NCBI GenBank assembly: GCA_030867875.1
Contig: JAOWCC010000019.1
Coordinates: forward strand, 35,445,976-35,509,975
DNA from: Actinernus sp. WN-2022
Taxonomy: Eukaryota > Cnidaria > Anthozoa > Actiniaria > Actinernidae
Direction: 5' to 3'
DNA: 64,000 nucleotides
The notes beneath the pieces were generated by a model. The model was not told the origin of the DNA. It worked only from the letters and a program-made list of their open reading frames with translations, and did no database searches. Shown here one piece after another: positions 1-10,974 of the stretch. Both the position numbers and the translations under genes were made by a program. Each line of letters starts with the position of its first letter. The stretch's first letter is position 1.

Positions 1-347
1 TTCATGTACTTGGAACTCTTTCACTCTAACAGCCTCGGAAGAAGCCAAAATTACTTCAGGGATCTCCATAATTTTTTTCAGTTCTCTGTTTACATCGTAG
101 AGGAAGATCACTTTTAGTTCCATGTACTTTGTATTTAGCTTCGATTAACTGGTCCTTCACAATACTTTGCAAATAGGACAAATACTACCGCTATGTCCTG
201 TGTGACTCGACTTGCCATGGCAAACAGTTAGAAGATAAGGATTTTACCTGTTGGTAAAACTGCCAAAGTATCTCAGACACCTAGAAAGTACAAAATTTAA
301 TGTTGGCTACTTACTGCCTGATTTTGGGCAGATTTTCTGTAACAAAA
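1..347. other. Left-edge sequence, no feature recognised
   Basis: I see no coding exon, RNA gene or repeat boundary here. It is probably intron of the CRTC gene whose exons follow, because the first visible exon at 1867 needs an upstream partner ending two bases into a codon. Confidence 0.4.
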
Positions 348-1508
348 TCAAATCCTTGGGTTTCTGGAAAACCCAAAGGGTGAATCGCAAATAGTGGCAA
401 ATAGTAAATATAAGTTAAAGATTAATACTTATATATGTAAGTCCTTCAACGAGTACAAACCTAGACGATCCTGACGAGAGAATCACACTGTCAACACTCA
501 CCATTTTGTTTTCCTCATGTCACTCAGTTCCATGGGTGGGTTACCTGTGGCACTCGAAAGGGAGGCTGATCACAGATACTGCCAATCGAACTCAGGCCAA
601 AGATATCGTTAGAAGACAAATGTTAACAAATGTTAGAGAAAACAGCAAATGTTTTCTACATGTGTCATGGTTGACAGACCTAGTTGGATTCCCTGTGGCC
701 TCTGGTGGTTTAGGTCAGCGATCACCAAAGACTGTCTTGTGCTGTAGATATTTCTTTTTTTGGATGGCATGTTCTCAGTTTTCCATGCATTTGTCTGTAA
801 ATTTTCCCACAGACTTTGATTCGTTGTTACAGACAAATGCATAGTAAACTGAAAACACGATTGCACACTTTCCAGCACAGCTACATCCCTCAAATTTTGA
901 TCAGTAACTGTTAATCTTTTACCTGGTATCTTAAGTTTGCAGATAGTGAATATTTCAAAAGTTCATTTTTACGGAAATTATTTGGCACTGGATTCACATA
1001 CAAACACTGTATTTCACACCATGTTTGCACCCCTTTCAAAATGTTGGAATTAACCGCAACTGAGGTCTTCCAATTCCCTTCTTAAAGGTGTTGGTACATG
1101 CTATCCAAAAAAAAAGAAGAAAGACCTAAAAAGAAATGGCTACTGTACAAGGAATTCTCCAAGGCGGTCCTTGGTGAAACCCAACTAGGTCTGTCAGGTA
1201 CACCATGACATATGTAGAAAACGTTTGCTGTTTTGTTATTTTCTCCAACATTTTGGCAAAGCTGCCTTCTAACGATATCTTTGACCCGAGTTCGATGCGC
1301 CTGTGATCAGCCTCGCTTTCAAGTGCCACAGGTAACCCATCCATGGAATTGAGTGACACAAGGAAAACAAAATGACAGGTGTGATTCTCTCGTCAGGTTC
1401 GTCTAAGTTTGTACTTGTTGAAGGACTTACGTATATAAGTATTAATCTTTAACTTATATTTACTATTCACCACTATTCAAGTTTTCCAGAAACCCCAAAT
1501 ACTTCTGA
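348..1508. repeat. Long foldback element, arms about 360 bp
   Basis: The sequence from about 348 to 720 returns as its reverse complement from about 1130 to 1508. Matching landmarks are TTTCTGGAAAAC near 370 and its complement near 1485, and TAAGTCCTTCAACGAGTACA near 440 against the inverse near 1420. The roughly 400-bp centre resembles the short inverted-repeat element at 58370-58691 (shared CATGTTTGCACCCCTTTC), so a second element seems nested in it. The open frames in both arms are the same sequence read on opposite strands and are not genes. Confidence 0.75.
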
Positions 1509-1590
1509 TGTTTAGCGTATGTCGTATATGCCAAAACTCATTCTGAACATATGCGGCCACAGGAGACCCCAGTGAAAAGGCCAAAAGAAG

Positions 1591-1715
1591 GGCTGTGTGC
1601 AAAAAAGGTGTAAGTGACTCTTGATCGCGTTCTAAATTCTCCCTTAGAAAACAAAGAAATTGAAGGAGAATTTAGAATGTGATCAGGAGACACTTATGTC
1701 CTTTTTGCACACAGC
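1591..1715. repeat. Short inverted-repeat element (MITE), family A copy 1
   Basis: The ends GGCTGTGTGCAAAA and TTTTGCACACAGC are inverted repeats. The inner sequence TCTAAATTCTCCCTT also pairs with AAGGAGAATTTAGA across a small loop, so nearly the whole element can fold into one hairpin. A second copy lies at 13331-13437. It is non-coding. Confidence 0.75.
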
Positions 1716-1866
1716 AAACTAAATTTTAAGAAGCCTTGCCCATCAGGCAAGATGTTAAACCAATCTACTAGCCCAACAGGGAAATCCACTAGTCCTTTCG
1801 TTGCCCCTATGTGCTGACCTATATTTTGTCTAAGCTAAAGGCTATTATCTAATCTATGTTTTGCAG

Positions 1867-1925
1867 AGCTGTGTCTGACTCCTCTCTTCATCAGACTGTC
1901 ATGGGAGGTCATCATCAGCCAAAAG
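1867..1925 (+). CDS. crtc: CRTC exon carrying the SIK/14-3-3 phosphosite
   Basis: An internal exon of a CREB-regulated transcription coactivator. The acceptor is ATGTTTTGCAG and the donor is AAAAG|GTTAAT. It starts with the third base of a codon and ends with the first base of the next. It encodes AVSDSSLHQTVMGGHHQPK, which lines up with the animal CRTC motif RTNSDSALHQS. If the split codon is Arg, the sequence R-A-V-S-D-S-S-L keeps R at -3 and L at +4 of the serine. That matches the salt-inducible/AMPK-type kinase consensus whose phosphorylation makes CRTC bind 14-3-3 and stay in the cytoplasm (family knowledge). The end phase joins exactly to the exon at 2065. The upstream exons, including the N-terminal CREB-binding domain, are outside the window or unrecognised. 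Confidence 0.85.
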
Positions 1926-2064
1926 GTTAATCTTCAGCTTTCTGTTTCTAAATATATGAATGTTTAAGATACCATAGTAGAGATACACTTGAGTTATTGT
2001 TATGTCTAGTAAAAAACAATAGACATACAAGACTCACAAAACTTCAATTCAATTTGTTTTTCAG

Positions 2065-2102
2065 AGATTGACATCAACAAAATGACTTCAGAACCAAAAA
2101 GG
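2065..2102 (+). CDS. crtc: CRTC small internal exon (38 nt)
   Basis: The acceptor is TTTGTTTTTCAG and the donor is AGG|GTAAGT, both near consensus. The exon starts with two bases that complete the codon left open by the exon at 1867 (G+AG = Glu), then encodes IDINKMTSEPKR and ends on a codon boundary. The 139-nt intron between the two exons and the matching phase make it a confident exon. The residues are not conserved, as expected for the linker between the first and second phosphosites. In vertebrate CRTC1 the corresponding stretch also ends in KR at a codon boundary. Confidence 0.8.
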
Positions 2103-2358
2103 GTAAGTACAGTAGCGTAAAGGGGTTCATCCTGGAAAATTGAGAGTTGCATATCACTACTACTTTTAAAACCGAGCTCAAAAACATTTGGCAAAGCCAA
2201 GAAACATTGAAACTCACTAGGGATCAATAACATAACATATTAATATTTCTGTACTGTATATAACGACTGTGTTTCTTAACTTCGATTATACATATGTGTT
2301 TGTGCGTAAAAGTGTGCATATGTACAATATACATGTATGTATCCATGGTGTATGTATA

Positions 2359-2612
2359 GAGCGGTTTTCAATTGAGTGTAGTAAAACCAAATGCAAACTA
2401 CCCACAGCCAGCCAATCATAGGAGCGAGTAATCACAAGTAACTCATAAATGGCTTCGTTGTGAGCCAACGACAAACCAAAGCAAATTACCAAAACCAATT
2501 TGCATTTGGTTTCTCTTTGGATTCTGATTGGTTGGTTTACTTTCTCAGCCAATAGGAGAGCTTAGTAAACGCAAAACCAAAAACACTTCCAACAGTCAAT
2601 TGAAATCCGCTC
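2359..2612. mobile_element. MITE family B, copy 1, TA target site
   Basis: The ends GAGCGGTTTTCAATTGA and TCAATTGAAATCCGCTC are flanked on both sides by TA. The interior is non-coding and rich in AACCAAA/CCAATC motifs. A second copy in the opposite orientation lies at 24829-25079. The TA duplication suggests a Tc1/mariner-type source. Confidence 0.8.
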
Positions 2613-2844
2613 TATGTGTAACCATTGTGAACTACCGTTAAGTGACATGTATGTCCACATGTATTTTGCTTGTAATTTGTCCATTCCACAAGTCCATGTA
2701 AATTCATGTAACGTACATCACAAACTTTTCACACATCTTGCAGAAATTAATCAATTTATTACTTATTTGTTATTTAATTAGTTCAGACATACAGCCACAT
2801 CAGCTTTGCTGTGCAGCCTATCATGTTTAAATTTTTTTTTTATT

Positions 2845-3062
2845 ATTACTGCTCATCATTCTGATGAAACTCCCATGAAAATGCAAGTACATCAATGAAA
2901 ACACCAGTGAATATTGCATTCTAGCAAAACATCCCTTGAAAAGCCCATGAAAAGCCTAGAAATTGGTTAAGGTGGTCCCCATGAAATTAACCCCATGAAT
3001 TTTTTTCATGGGATGTTTCACTGGAATGCAATTGTCATGGGTGTTTTCATTGACATACTTTT
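2845..3062. mobile_element. MITE family C, copy truncated by a LINE
   Basis: The left end ACTGCTCATCATTC followed by CCCATGAAAATGCAAGTAC matches the inverted right end of the complete copy at 18173-18421. The right half runs to TTTTCATTGACATACTT and then stops where the T-rich 3' tail of a minus-strand LINE begins, so the LINE appears to have inserted into this copy. A partial third copy lies at 10975-11091. Confidence 0.7.
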
Positions 3063-3650
3063 TTAGTTATTTTTTAATACTTTTTATTGTTATTATTGTC
3101 ATTTTTAACAATACAAACTACATTACACCTAATACAGACATACACAAAAGGGTTTTACAAGAGGGCTTTACAATTGTCTTTAGAAATAATTGTTCATACT
3201 ATGCAACTAATTGCATAACTTAAGTAGCTCTTCTTTCCTATCCTGAGGTTCTGACTGTGAAACATATTTTAACATCGCAAGATACGCTTCAAAAACGTAG
3301 GCCTCATCACTTTATGCTGCATTGAATATGTAATACTTGGCAATCAGTACACAGTAGTTGAGGAGACAAATATTCGTTTCTAAAAAGCCATACATTATAT
3401 CCTTTCCTGACAATCTATTTATTAATTTGCTATTCTTTGGATTCTTTGAATTCACCCATATTTGAAATAAGTTCCAAAAAGCTTTCGAGGCAGGGCAGTC
3501 CACGAAGAGGTGTGATAATGTTTATTTCTGCTGTTGATCGGGTGGACACAAGTGGCATAGATCATTTTCAATCAAACCATCTCTTTTAAGTGAAGCTTTA
3601 CTAGGGAGTATGTGATAATTGCGTTCGAGCGAGAGCGAGAACGCATACTA
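3063..3650 (-). pseudogene. L1/Tx1-type LINE, 3' fragment of ORF2
   Basis: Minus-strand frames encode the C-terminal region of an L1/Tx1-like reverse transcriptase polyprotein. From 5' to 3' these are LKRDGLIENDLCHLC, then HLFVDCPASKAFWNLFQ, then LNYCVLIAKYYIFNAA, then EAYVFEAYLAMLKYVS. The zinc-knuckle-like CxxC followed by H-x-C-P and the LLAKYYI-type motif are typical of this end of the protein. An in-frame stop breaks it after QQQK. It is 5'-truncated at about 3650 and ends in an A-rich tail (T-rich on the + strand) at about 3063, so it is a dead insertion. Confidence 0.7.
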
Positions 3651-3894
3651 ATCTTAACGCGGGCTACCTGTGGTCCATAGGCGCAATCCAAACACGAAAA
3701 ACGTGGGTTTGTACCTTTGGGCATAAATTAACTCAGCATGTCCATGATGCATTACGATATACGGTTCGCCTCGTGGTTTGAACAGTGCAAAAGGTGAGTA
3801 GTGATTTATCTCGGTAATATGCTGAAGAAATTCATAAGTGTTGCTCATCAAAGCGTGGTGACTGATCAAATTCTAAACTTAACCACAGATCGTC

Positions 3895-4010
3895 TCTTCT
3901 CGCGTCAATATTCTTGCTGCTGGAGCGGAAAGAAGAGAAACACATTCAGCTATCGTTGTTCTCTGATGCCTCTAATTTCGGCTGGGGAGGCATCGCGAAC
4001 TGACTGATCG
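3895..4010 (+). pseudogene. Possible retroelement RNase H relic
   Basis: A short + frame reads LSLFSDASNFGWGGIAN and then a stop. The pattern S-D-A-S-x-x-G-W-G-G is what the first catalytic strand of RNase H looks like in DIRS-type and related retroelements. No flanking reverse transcriptase was found. Given the short length, this is a tentative call. Confidence 0.35.
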
Positions 4011-4682
4011 GATCCGATGCATTAAAGCTCTTTTAATTCAAAAGGAATTGCACTTTCCCAGTAGAAGTTTTCTGGTAAGAGTATAGAAGTTTTTGCACGT
4101 CTTTCAAATATGACAAACGTTCCTTCAAAACTCTGTTGATGTTCTGTAAAAAATCAGACTGACCCGTTCACGCCTGACTGATTGCATGCACGTGGAAATT
4201 CAGACTACAAGAAGAGTTCAGATTTTAATACGCAAACATCTACAATGATTTCTGTCGAAACCTTTTAATACTAGTAACAAGACAAGGTCTGCCGTAAACG
4301 TGAAACTACACTGAAGCAAAAGTTTATTTAGTGTTATGCTTTGCGCTCAGCGAGTGAGTCAAGCTTTAAAGCTGGCCACGTACCACCGGTCTGGGAACTA
4401 AGCGAGCAGCCGTTTTGTTTATTTTACGGCTCACGATATTTCGATAACTGCATGGTCCGAATTTACTTGAAAACTTTATGCAATGACTTTTACAAAATAG
4501 TGAAGAAAGTAAACTTAAACATGGCTATGATGCTACAATGTATATGCCCGTAGTAGACCATTTAAATGAAAACATTGCTACACATTAATGCATGTTACAA
4601 TATTACACATCAAATCTTATACCGTTACCGTTAAAAACAGTTAAAATATATTAGTTATGTTACTATATAGTTTTATACCCAG
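4011..4682. other. CRTC intron, nothing recognised
   Basis: AT-rich intron sequence. The 70-codon open frame near 4341 has no recognisable motif, and I regard it as chance. Confidence 0.4.
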
Positions 4683-4705
4683 GGAGCCAGAGGCAAATCT
4701 TCCAA
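4683..4705 (+). CDS. crtc: Probable CRTC microexon (23 nt)
   Basis: The segment between TTTTATACCCAG and AA|GTAAGA encodes GARGKSS plus two bases. It starts on a codon boundary, as the exon ending at 2102 requires. It ends two bases into a codon, as the exon starting at 11838 (or 11826) requires. Phase agreement at both junctions plus two good splice sites is the argument. The residues are basic/Ser-rich, like the stretch before RPKSCEVP in vertebrate CRTC1, but too short for homology. A longer exon elsewhere in this 9.7-kb interval could replace it. Confidence 0.5.
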
Positions 4706-5203
4706 GTAAGAATTGCATGTGTACATATAGCAGATAAGTCTAGCACAAGGGTAACCAGTTGAATTGATATCCATACGATAATTGTAAACAATGAGAATAA
4801 ATATATTCATTATTCATTTGTGTTTACTAGTCCATTTCCTCTAGACGCAATCAGACAAAAGGGTATGATGTAAAAAAGTAAATAAGAAGAGCTATATTTT
4901 TCGGTACTTTCCTTGGTTTCACCAAACAAATACATTTCTAAAATCTGAATGAAATTTATATTACTTCAAAATATGATTCTTTTCGAACAAACGCACTTCC
5001 TAACTGATAGTTACTCTAGTAATAAATAGTTCTTAAGCGCATTATACAAATGTCTCAATGCTCTCACAATTATCAAAACTAGTAATTTAAAATTAGCTAC
5101 TTATAAATACCCAATAAAAACTACATTACTAGACACCTAGTATTACCTAATCTAATAATAATAAGTATATATATGCATAAAAAGGACTGTGGTGAAAGGA
5201 AAA
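4706..5203. other. CRTC intron, AT-rich, nothing recognised
   Basis: No open frame, repeat boundary or RNA gene could be supported here. Confidence 0.4.
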
Positions 5204-5700
5204 TTAAGTTGGAAAAAGGAATGTTTTAAGGTCAGATTTAAAGCAGTCTACTGATTGAGCAGTTCTTATTTTAATAGGGAGAGTGTTCCATAATTTAGGT
5301 GCAGCTATAGAAAAGGCTCGGTCACCATAAGTAATGGTGTGGGCTCGAGGTACAGTCAACAGGTTCATATTAGAAGACAAGATTATGTCTAGGCTGATAG
5401 GGATTAATAAGTTCTTGTATATACGTAGGCGATAAACCATGAAGAGCTTTATAAGTAGTCAGTAGAACTTTAAACTGTACACGTTCACTAATAGGAAGCC
5501 AATGTAGTTGTTGGAGGATAAGAGAGATATGGGCAGAACGTTTAGCTTTAACCACAAGCCTGGCCGCAGTATTTTGAAGGCATTGAAGTTTCTGGACTTG
5601 ATTGGAAGGTAAACCATAAAACATACTATTACAGTAATCCAACTTAGAAGTAATAAAAGCATGGACAAGACGCTCAGTTGTTGATTGGGTAAGGTATTTC
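5204..5700 (-). pseudogene. CR1/L2-type LINE, C-terminal RT fragment
   Basis: Two overlapping minus frames give the familiar end of a CR1/L2-clade reverse transcriptase. The first reads MDYCNSMFYGLPSNQVQKLQ, then LQNTAARLVV and LHWLPISERVQFKVLLTTYKALHGLSP. The second continues with TYGDRAFSIAAPKLWNTLP and ends FKSDLKTFLF. The change of frame around 5400 shows an indel, so the copy is inactive and strongly 5'-truncated. It lies just downstream, in transcription sense, of the larger LINE on the same strand. Confidence 0.75.
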
Positions 5701-5811
5701 CTTTTTCTGCCTATATTAATAATGAATAATGTTGGACTGAAACATTGACAGTCTTTTATTTTGTGTAATTTGAGTAGGAAGAGAATATATAAACAGGAGA
5801 TCTTAAAGAAA

Positions 5812-7653
5812 TCATATGCTGATTATTCTTTTCTGTGCTGTAGGCACCTTGTAACCTTTTTTAATAAAGAACTGAGAAATTATTTTAACAGTTAGGTTAC
5901 AACTTAGTAGTTTGGTAGGCCACATTGCAGTATGGTCAATACTATCTTCAGTACTTGGGATTTTAATAATCTTTTTCCATTCACTTGGAATTGCATCAAT
6001 ATTATTATACCAGCATACTGTATATATATATTTAAACTTTTCAAAAGACAAAAGATCCATTTTCGTTCATTAAATCTTTAATATACTTTATTCCGTTAAC
6101 ATACCAATCTTTATAAAATATTGATTTAGGTTTGATCTCTATATGTTTATTGTTCCATATTATTTCCTTTTTTTATGTCTTCAATGGTATTTACTTTATA
6201 ACTAGTTAATTCGTGCCAGTATATAAAAATATTCTTATAAAATTTCGAAAGATACGTAATATTTAGGAACTTCACATCATAATTACATTCAAAAATTAAT
6301 TCTTTACCTACTTTTTCGAGACATGTAGGAGGAATTTGTTTCCAAGGATCTTGATCTGAACTTAGCAATCTTTTAACCCAAATTAACTTCAAAGCTTTAT
6401 TAATAATATCAAAGTCAGGCATATTAAAACCTCCTTTATCATAAGTGCCAATCATAGTAGTTTTCTTAATCTCAGCCCTTTTTCTATTCCAAACAAATGC
6501 ATCAATCAATAAATTTATTTCGGTAATTAGGTGTTTTGGAACAACTAACATGGAAGAATTATAAATCAATTTAGACAAAGCTAGCATTAATTTTAATATT
6601 ATTCCTGTACCATATAAGGTAAGATTTCGAGTTGACCAAATATTCAGTAATTTCTGTATAGATAATATCTTCTTATTAAAATTTTCCTATTCTTGAATTA
6701 AACAATCATGCGAAAAGGTGATTCCAAGCGCATGTAAGCTAAGCTTTGGCCATTTTATTCCAAAAAGAGTGCACTTCTCTTGTTGACCTTTTTCAGAACC
6801 GAGCCAAAAGCCTTCTGTTTTAGTACGATTAATTGAGAGACCAGAACAGTCCGCATATAGAGAAAGTAGATCCATAAGCTTTTCAGCCGACTGTGAATTT
6901 GCTAAGAAAAACGTAGTATCATCAGCATACTGTGTTAACTTATAATTTATTTTATTAATTTGAATACCTTCTATGTCATTATTATCTCTAACAGAAATAG
7001 CCGGCAACTCTACCGCAATTACAAAAAGGACCCCAGAGAGGGGGCACCCTTGTCTTACGCTTTTTCCTAATTTAAAAAAGTTCGTTGAAAAGCCATTATT
7101 TATTACACAACTTTCCACGTTTTTATAGAATACTTTTATCTAATGTTGAATATCAGGACCAAAGTTAAATATTTCTAAAGCTTTAAAAAGATAGTTCTAA
7201 TCAATGGTATCAAAGGCTTTTTTAAAGTCTATAAACATGGCAAGACCAGGATATCGAGATTATCAAAAACATCCAATATTAAACATATATTTTGTCCAAT
7301 AAAACGATTTTTAACATATCCTGTTTGATCATTATGTATGATTTTCGGTAACACTTTTGCTATTCTTTTGGCTATTGCTTTTGTAGCGAGCTTATAGTCG
7401 ACATTCAGGAGAGATATAGGGCACCAGTTTTCAAGGAATAGAGTATCTTTTTTCTGTTTTGGAATAAGGGAAACAACTCCTCGTCTTTGAGAAACAGATA
7501 ATTCACCTTTGTTGAAGGTGTAATTTAACGATTTAACAAGATCTTCACCAATTAATTTCCAAAATTTAAGATAAAATTCGACAGAAAGGCCATCACAGCC
7601 AGGTGTTTTATTTTTGGGACTTTGTTTTAACATTTGGTAGCACTCACTCAATG
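5812..7653 (-). pseudogene. LINE ORF2, RT and C-terminal half
   Basis: Reverse transcriptase half of the L1/Tx1 ORF2. In order it shows PGCDGLSVEFYLKFW, VVSLIPKQKKD, PISLLNVDYKLATKAIAKR, DQTGYVKNRFIGQNI, DFKKAFDTI (first catalytic Asp), VRQGCPLSGVLF and QYADDTTFF (the catalytic YADD box). The C-terminal region has KGGFNMPDFDIINKALKLIW, typical of L1/Tx1. Around 7119-7230 two TAG stops interrupt the segment after DFKKAFDTI, and the frame changes again between about 6690 and 6590, so no functional enzyme can be made. Its 5' end continues in frame across the inserted element into DELNSCEGLLTL at 8400-8435. Confidence 0.85.
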
Positions 7654-8393
7654 CAGGGCTCGAAATTGCGCCCGATACGGGCGTAAATACGCCTAGAGTT
7701 TTTCGTTTTACGCCTAACGTTTTCCACTTAGGCGTAAAAGTACGCCTAGATCTACGCCTAGAACCTCTTACAAAGGTAAAAATTATCGGAAGACAAGTCT
7801 TATTTCCAAATCTCTAAAACTATCTAATTTTTTTGAAAAAATTACTACCATTTGCAAGCAAGCGTTTAGTGTAAACTTTTTTGTCTGTGTTTCAAGTTTG
7901 AAATGCATAGTTTACTAATTACGCGGCGACGTTTGGCGTGTGAAGTCTGAACTTTTAACCTCAAAATGTAAAAGTTTGACAGCTCCTATCTATGACATTT
8001 TGCGGTTAAAAGTTCAGACTTCACACGCCAAACGTCACCGCGTAATTTATAGTGAACTATGCGTTTCAAACTTGAAACAACAGACAAAAAAGTTTCCACT
8101 AAATGCTTGCTTGCAAATGGTAGTAAAATGCAAACAATTTTTTGTAGAAAGATGAGAGAAATCGTCTCTGCCGCTCTATTTGTCTCAAAGCCGGCACGAT
8201 AGATCTATTTTAACAGCCTAGCTCAGCCTAGACATGTACGTTACACTTAAACACTTGCATGGCTTCCTGCGAAACTTTGCGTGACCGCATGGAAAAAGCG
8301 TAAATTTACACCTAAATTTTGGAGAATTACGCCTAAAATTTTTAAGCTGGGCGTAAAATTATGCCTCCTTTTTTTTCTTAATTTCGAGCCCTG
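7654..8393. mobile_element. 740-bp inverted-repeat DNA transposon nested in the LINE
   Basis: The terminal inverted repeats are CAGGGCTCGAAATT and AATTTCGAGCCCTG. CAATG duplicates directly outside each end (7649-7653 and 8394-8398). Removing the element and one CAATG rejoins the LINE reading frame exactly, which fixes the borders. Multiple TACGCC/GGCGTA motifs sit inside both ends. A second inverted repeat of about 95 bp (around 7865-7960 and 7990-8095, containing CGTTTGGCGTGTGAAGTCTG) forms the centre. No transposase is present. The ends resemble hAT termini, but hATs normally duplicate 8 bp rather than 5, so the superfamily is open. Confidence 0.85.
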
Positions 8394-9700
8394 CAATGTA
8401 AGCAAACCTTCACATGAATTTAATTCATCTTCTGTTAGTTTATGGATATTTTCAGAAGAAAAGAAACAAGAGAATTTTGGATCGTTCAAATCAGCATGGG
8501 AAGTTGCTGTATATAGTTCACGATAAAAACATTCTTGTTCTTGTAGGATTTCAGTGGAATTTGTTAAAATATCATTATTTGCTAATTTTAATTTAATAAT
8601 ATGTTTCTTACAATGTAGTCATTTCTCTAAATTTAAAAAATATTTGTGTTACATTCTCCTTGTTCATGCCAACGAATCCTGCTAATTATTATTGCACCAT
8701 CAGTTCTTTTTTTTAAAGTTCATCTAGTCTAAACTTTGTTTCGTAATACTGTGCTACGTTGGATTTTGTTGCATTTTGTGTTAAAGTGTCCCTTAACTGA
8801 TTAAGTTTGCATAGTAACTCTTTTTCCTCATTTCTTCTTTCTTTAGATTTTTTCTTGGAGTATTGAATAGTATACTCGCGTATTTTCATCTTAATCAGAT
8901 CCCAATAAAGGCCTTTATCTTCAATCTCAGAAAACTCGCTTTGAAAATCTTTAATCTTTATTGAGAGGTTATCCGTAAATACTTTATCTCTTAAAAGTGA
9001 ATTATTAAATTTAAAATCCCCTGGTCCTCTCTTCTTAAAATCTGCAGAGGCTATATTTAGAGTAACAGTAGAATGATCGGAAATAGTAGTTGTTATAATA
9101 TCAACTTGCTTTCCCAAAAGAAGTAATTCTTTTGAAATAAGCCAGTAATCTAAACGACATTGAATTTTAAAAGCTGGATCATGCCACATGTATTTACAGA
9201 CATCTGGGTATTTAGAATGCCATATGTCAATTACATCCAACAAGTCACAAAGCTTATTTATATTATTAATTACTGGTGATTTATTGTTAACATGTTTACC
9301 ATCTACGGCAGTTGAAGTCGAATAAGAAAACAATCATTTGCAAATTTTTGTAAACTTTGATTTAATTCTGCAAAAAATCTTTGTTGTAGAACAACGTCAT
9401 TACTAGGCACATAAATATTTGTCAACACAAACGTTGTAGCATCCAATAAAATTCTTATTATTAATAATCTACCACTATTTTCATCTGCTACCGAAAGAAT
9501 AGCGCCAAACAAAATCGTCACACCTCTACTGTGTCTCGTACCATGACTCCCCATTCAGCGGACCAAATTCGCTCGCAATCAGGCGAGCTATAAGTTTCTT
9601 GTAAAAAATAAAAAAAAATATGGGAATGAAGCCATCGAAATATCTGTCTCCTCTTTTTTGTATTATTAAGGCCTCTTACGTTTAGGGAACAACACAAAAT
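8394..9700 (-). pseudogene. LINE ORF2, endonuclease half
   Basis: N-terminal apurinic-type endonuclease of the L1/Tx1 ORF2 plus the linker to the RT. The frames give LNVRGLNNTKKRRQIFRWLH, FLQETYSSPDCERIWSAEWG, SHGTRHSRGVTILFG, TNIYVPSN, then CRLDYWLISKELL and TISDHSTVTLNI. The QE, the Y in NIYVPSN, the R-x-D-Y-W and the SDH motif are the conserved catalytic landmarks of this nuclease family. Frame changes near 9555 and 9310 break it. The last residues before the inserted transposon are DELNSCEGLLTL. Confidence 0.8.
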
Positions 9701-10084
9701 ATTATAGAATTATTTTTTCCATGAAGCGGAAAGTAAAAGGAAACTATTTATAAAAGTTGCATTTAACTCATATCTAGTAATAAAAAGCCCAAAACAAACA
9801 TTTAGTGACCACAAACAGCTAGCAAAGACCAGGGTCCAGAAAACACAACCCTGAACACCAGACGAAAAACAGCTGGCTGTAGTTAATGAAATGCACATGT
9901 AACCAGTCGGCTCAATTAAGCAGGAAAATTAAAATTTGTTTTCCCTTTTATCAGACTAGAAATTACAACGATACTTAGCCTGCACAGCACTTTACTGCAA
10001 TACGAATATATCACTACATACAAGTACTGTACATACCGGTAGCAAAGCTAATTTACCAGCAATAATAATTTACCTGAAGGCTTA

Positions 10085-10872
10085 GTCGTAACCTAAATAA
10101 GGTTGTAAGGTCTCTCAGAGCCAGGGCCACGAAAGAGTTCATTGTCAATATATAACTGATCAACAACTAACTTGGCAGACTTCTTTGTCACCTTGGCTTG
10201 CTTGTAAATGGGGTACAACTTCTTTCTAACATATCTTTGAGGTTTCTCACATTTCTGAAAACTTATTATTTATCCCTAAACCACACAAAAACGTGCAATA
10301 ATGGGTCGAGGACGTTCTTGTTCTGCACTCGCTGCTATTCTACCGAGATGATGAATGCATTCAAATCGTATTTCTGAAACAAGTTCTGGTGGGAGTCGAA
10401 GCTCTTTGACCAGGAATGTACTCCGCTTCCTCTCTGTCGTCGCATTATTCTAGGGTTTATCTTCTGGGATGTTAAATAACTTCATATTATTGCGCCTGGA
10501 GTAGGCTTCGGCGTACACACTTTTTAATCTCATTTGTTGGTTCTTGCATGCATTCCATTCGCACTCGCTTCGTTAAGCTTCTAGTTTCCGAGTAAGGCTT
10601 TTTATTATTTCATCTTGGTCTTTGGATTTATTTTCCATATCTCTGAGCGTTGCATGCAGATATTCAATGGATTTTCCAAGGACAGAGTTTTCTAATCTTG
10701 TCTTCACGACTTCATCTCTCAAGTCAGGCAGCTCCACATCAACAATACAGTCTAATTTCTCGTTAATGGAGGATAAGATTTCTTCAACTGTTTGAGAAGG
10801 AATGGACAAAGATTCATCTGGTTCCGAAGATGCGCTCCCTTTTTTTCTCTTGCTGGGATTAAGAGAAACCAT
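10085..10872 (-). pseudogene. LINE ORF1, coiled-coil RNA-binding protein
   Basis: ORF1 of the L1/Tx1 element. Residues 1-99 contain a basic patch (PSKRKKG) and a long heptad-like coiled coil (DLRDEVVKTRLENSVLGKSI through LTRKLEA). After a short unreadable stretch, minus frames give HHLGRIAAS, RPRPIIARF and RKKLYPIYKQAKVTKKSAKL, then LVVDQLYIDNELFRGP. This is the pattern of the C-terminal RNA-binding part of L1-type ORF1. Stops between the blocks show decay. In intact elements, this protein trimerises and coats the element RNA. Confidence 0.65.
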
Positions 10873-10974
10873 ATCATATACGAATTTAGCCTTGGATAGC
10901 GAAATTCACGGAGCAGATAAAAACGTCTCTGCTCTCTTTCAGCACATGTGCTTGTACTTGCGTACTTGCATGTT

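Larger units (their letters stand above)
5760..10880 (-). mobile_element. Near-full-length L1/Tx1-type LINE (inactive)
   Basis: A two-ORF non-LTR retrotransposon on the minus strand. ORF1 (10872 down to about 10085) has a coiled coil and RNA-binding region. ORF2 (about 9700 down to 5812) has an endonuclease, reverse transcriptase and C-terminal domain. A 740-bp DNA transposon splits ORF2 at 7654-8393. Frameshifts and stops in ORF1, the endonuclease and the RT core show that it is dead. It lies in the 7.1-kb CRTC intron, antisense to the gene. Confidence 0.8.

Noticed and set aside
506..1359. Plus ORF at 506 and minus ORF at 1126 as two related genes
   Set aside because: They are the two arms of one foldback read on opposite strands, without domain or splice support.
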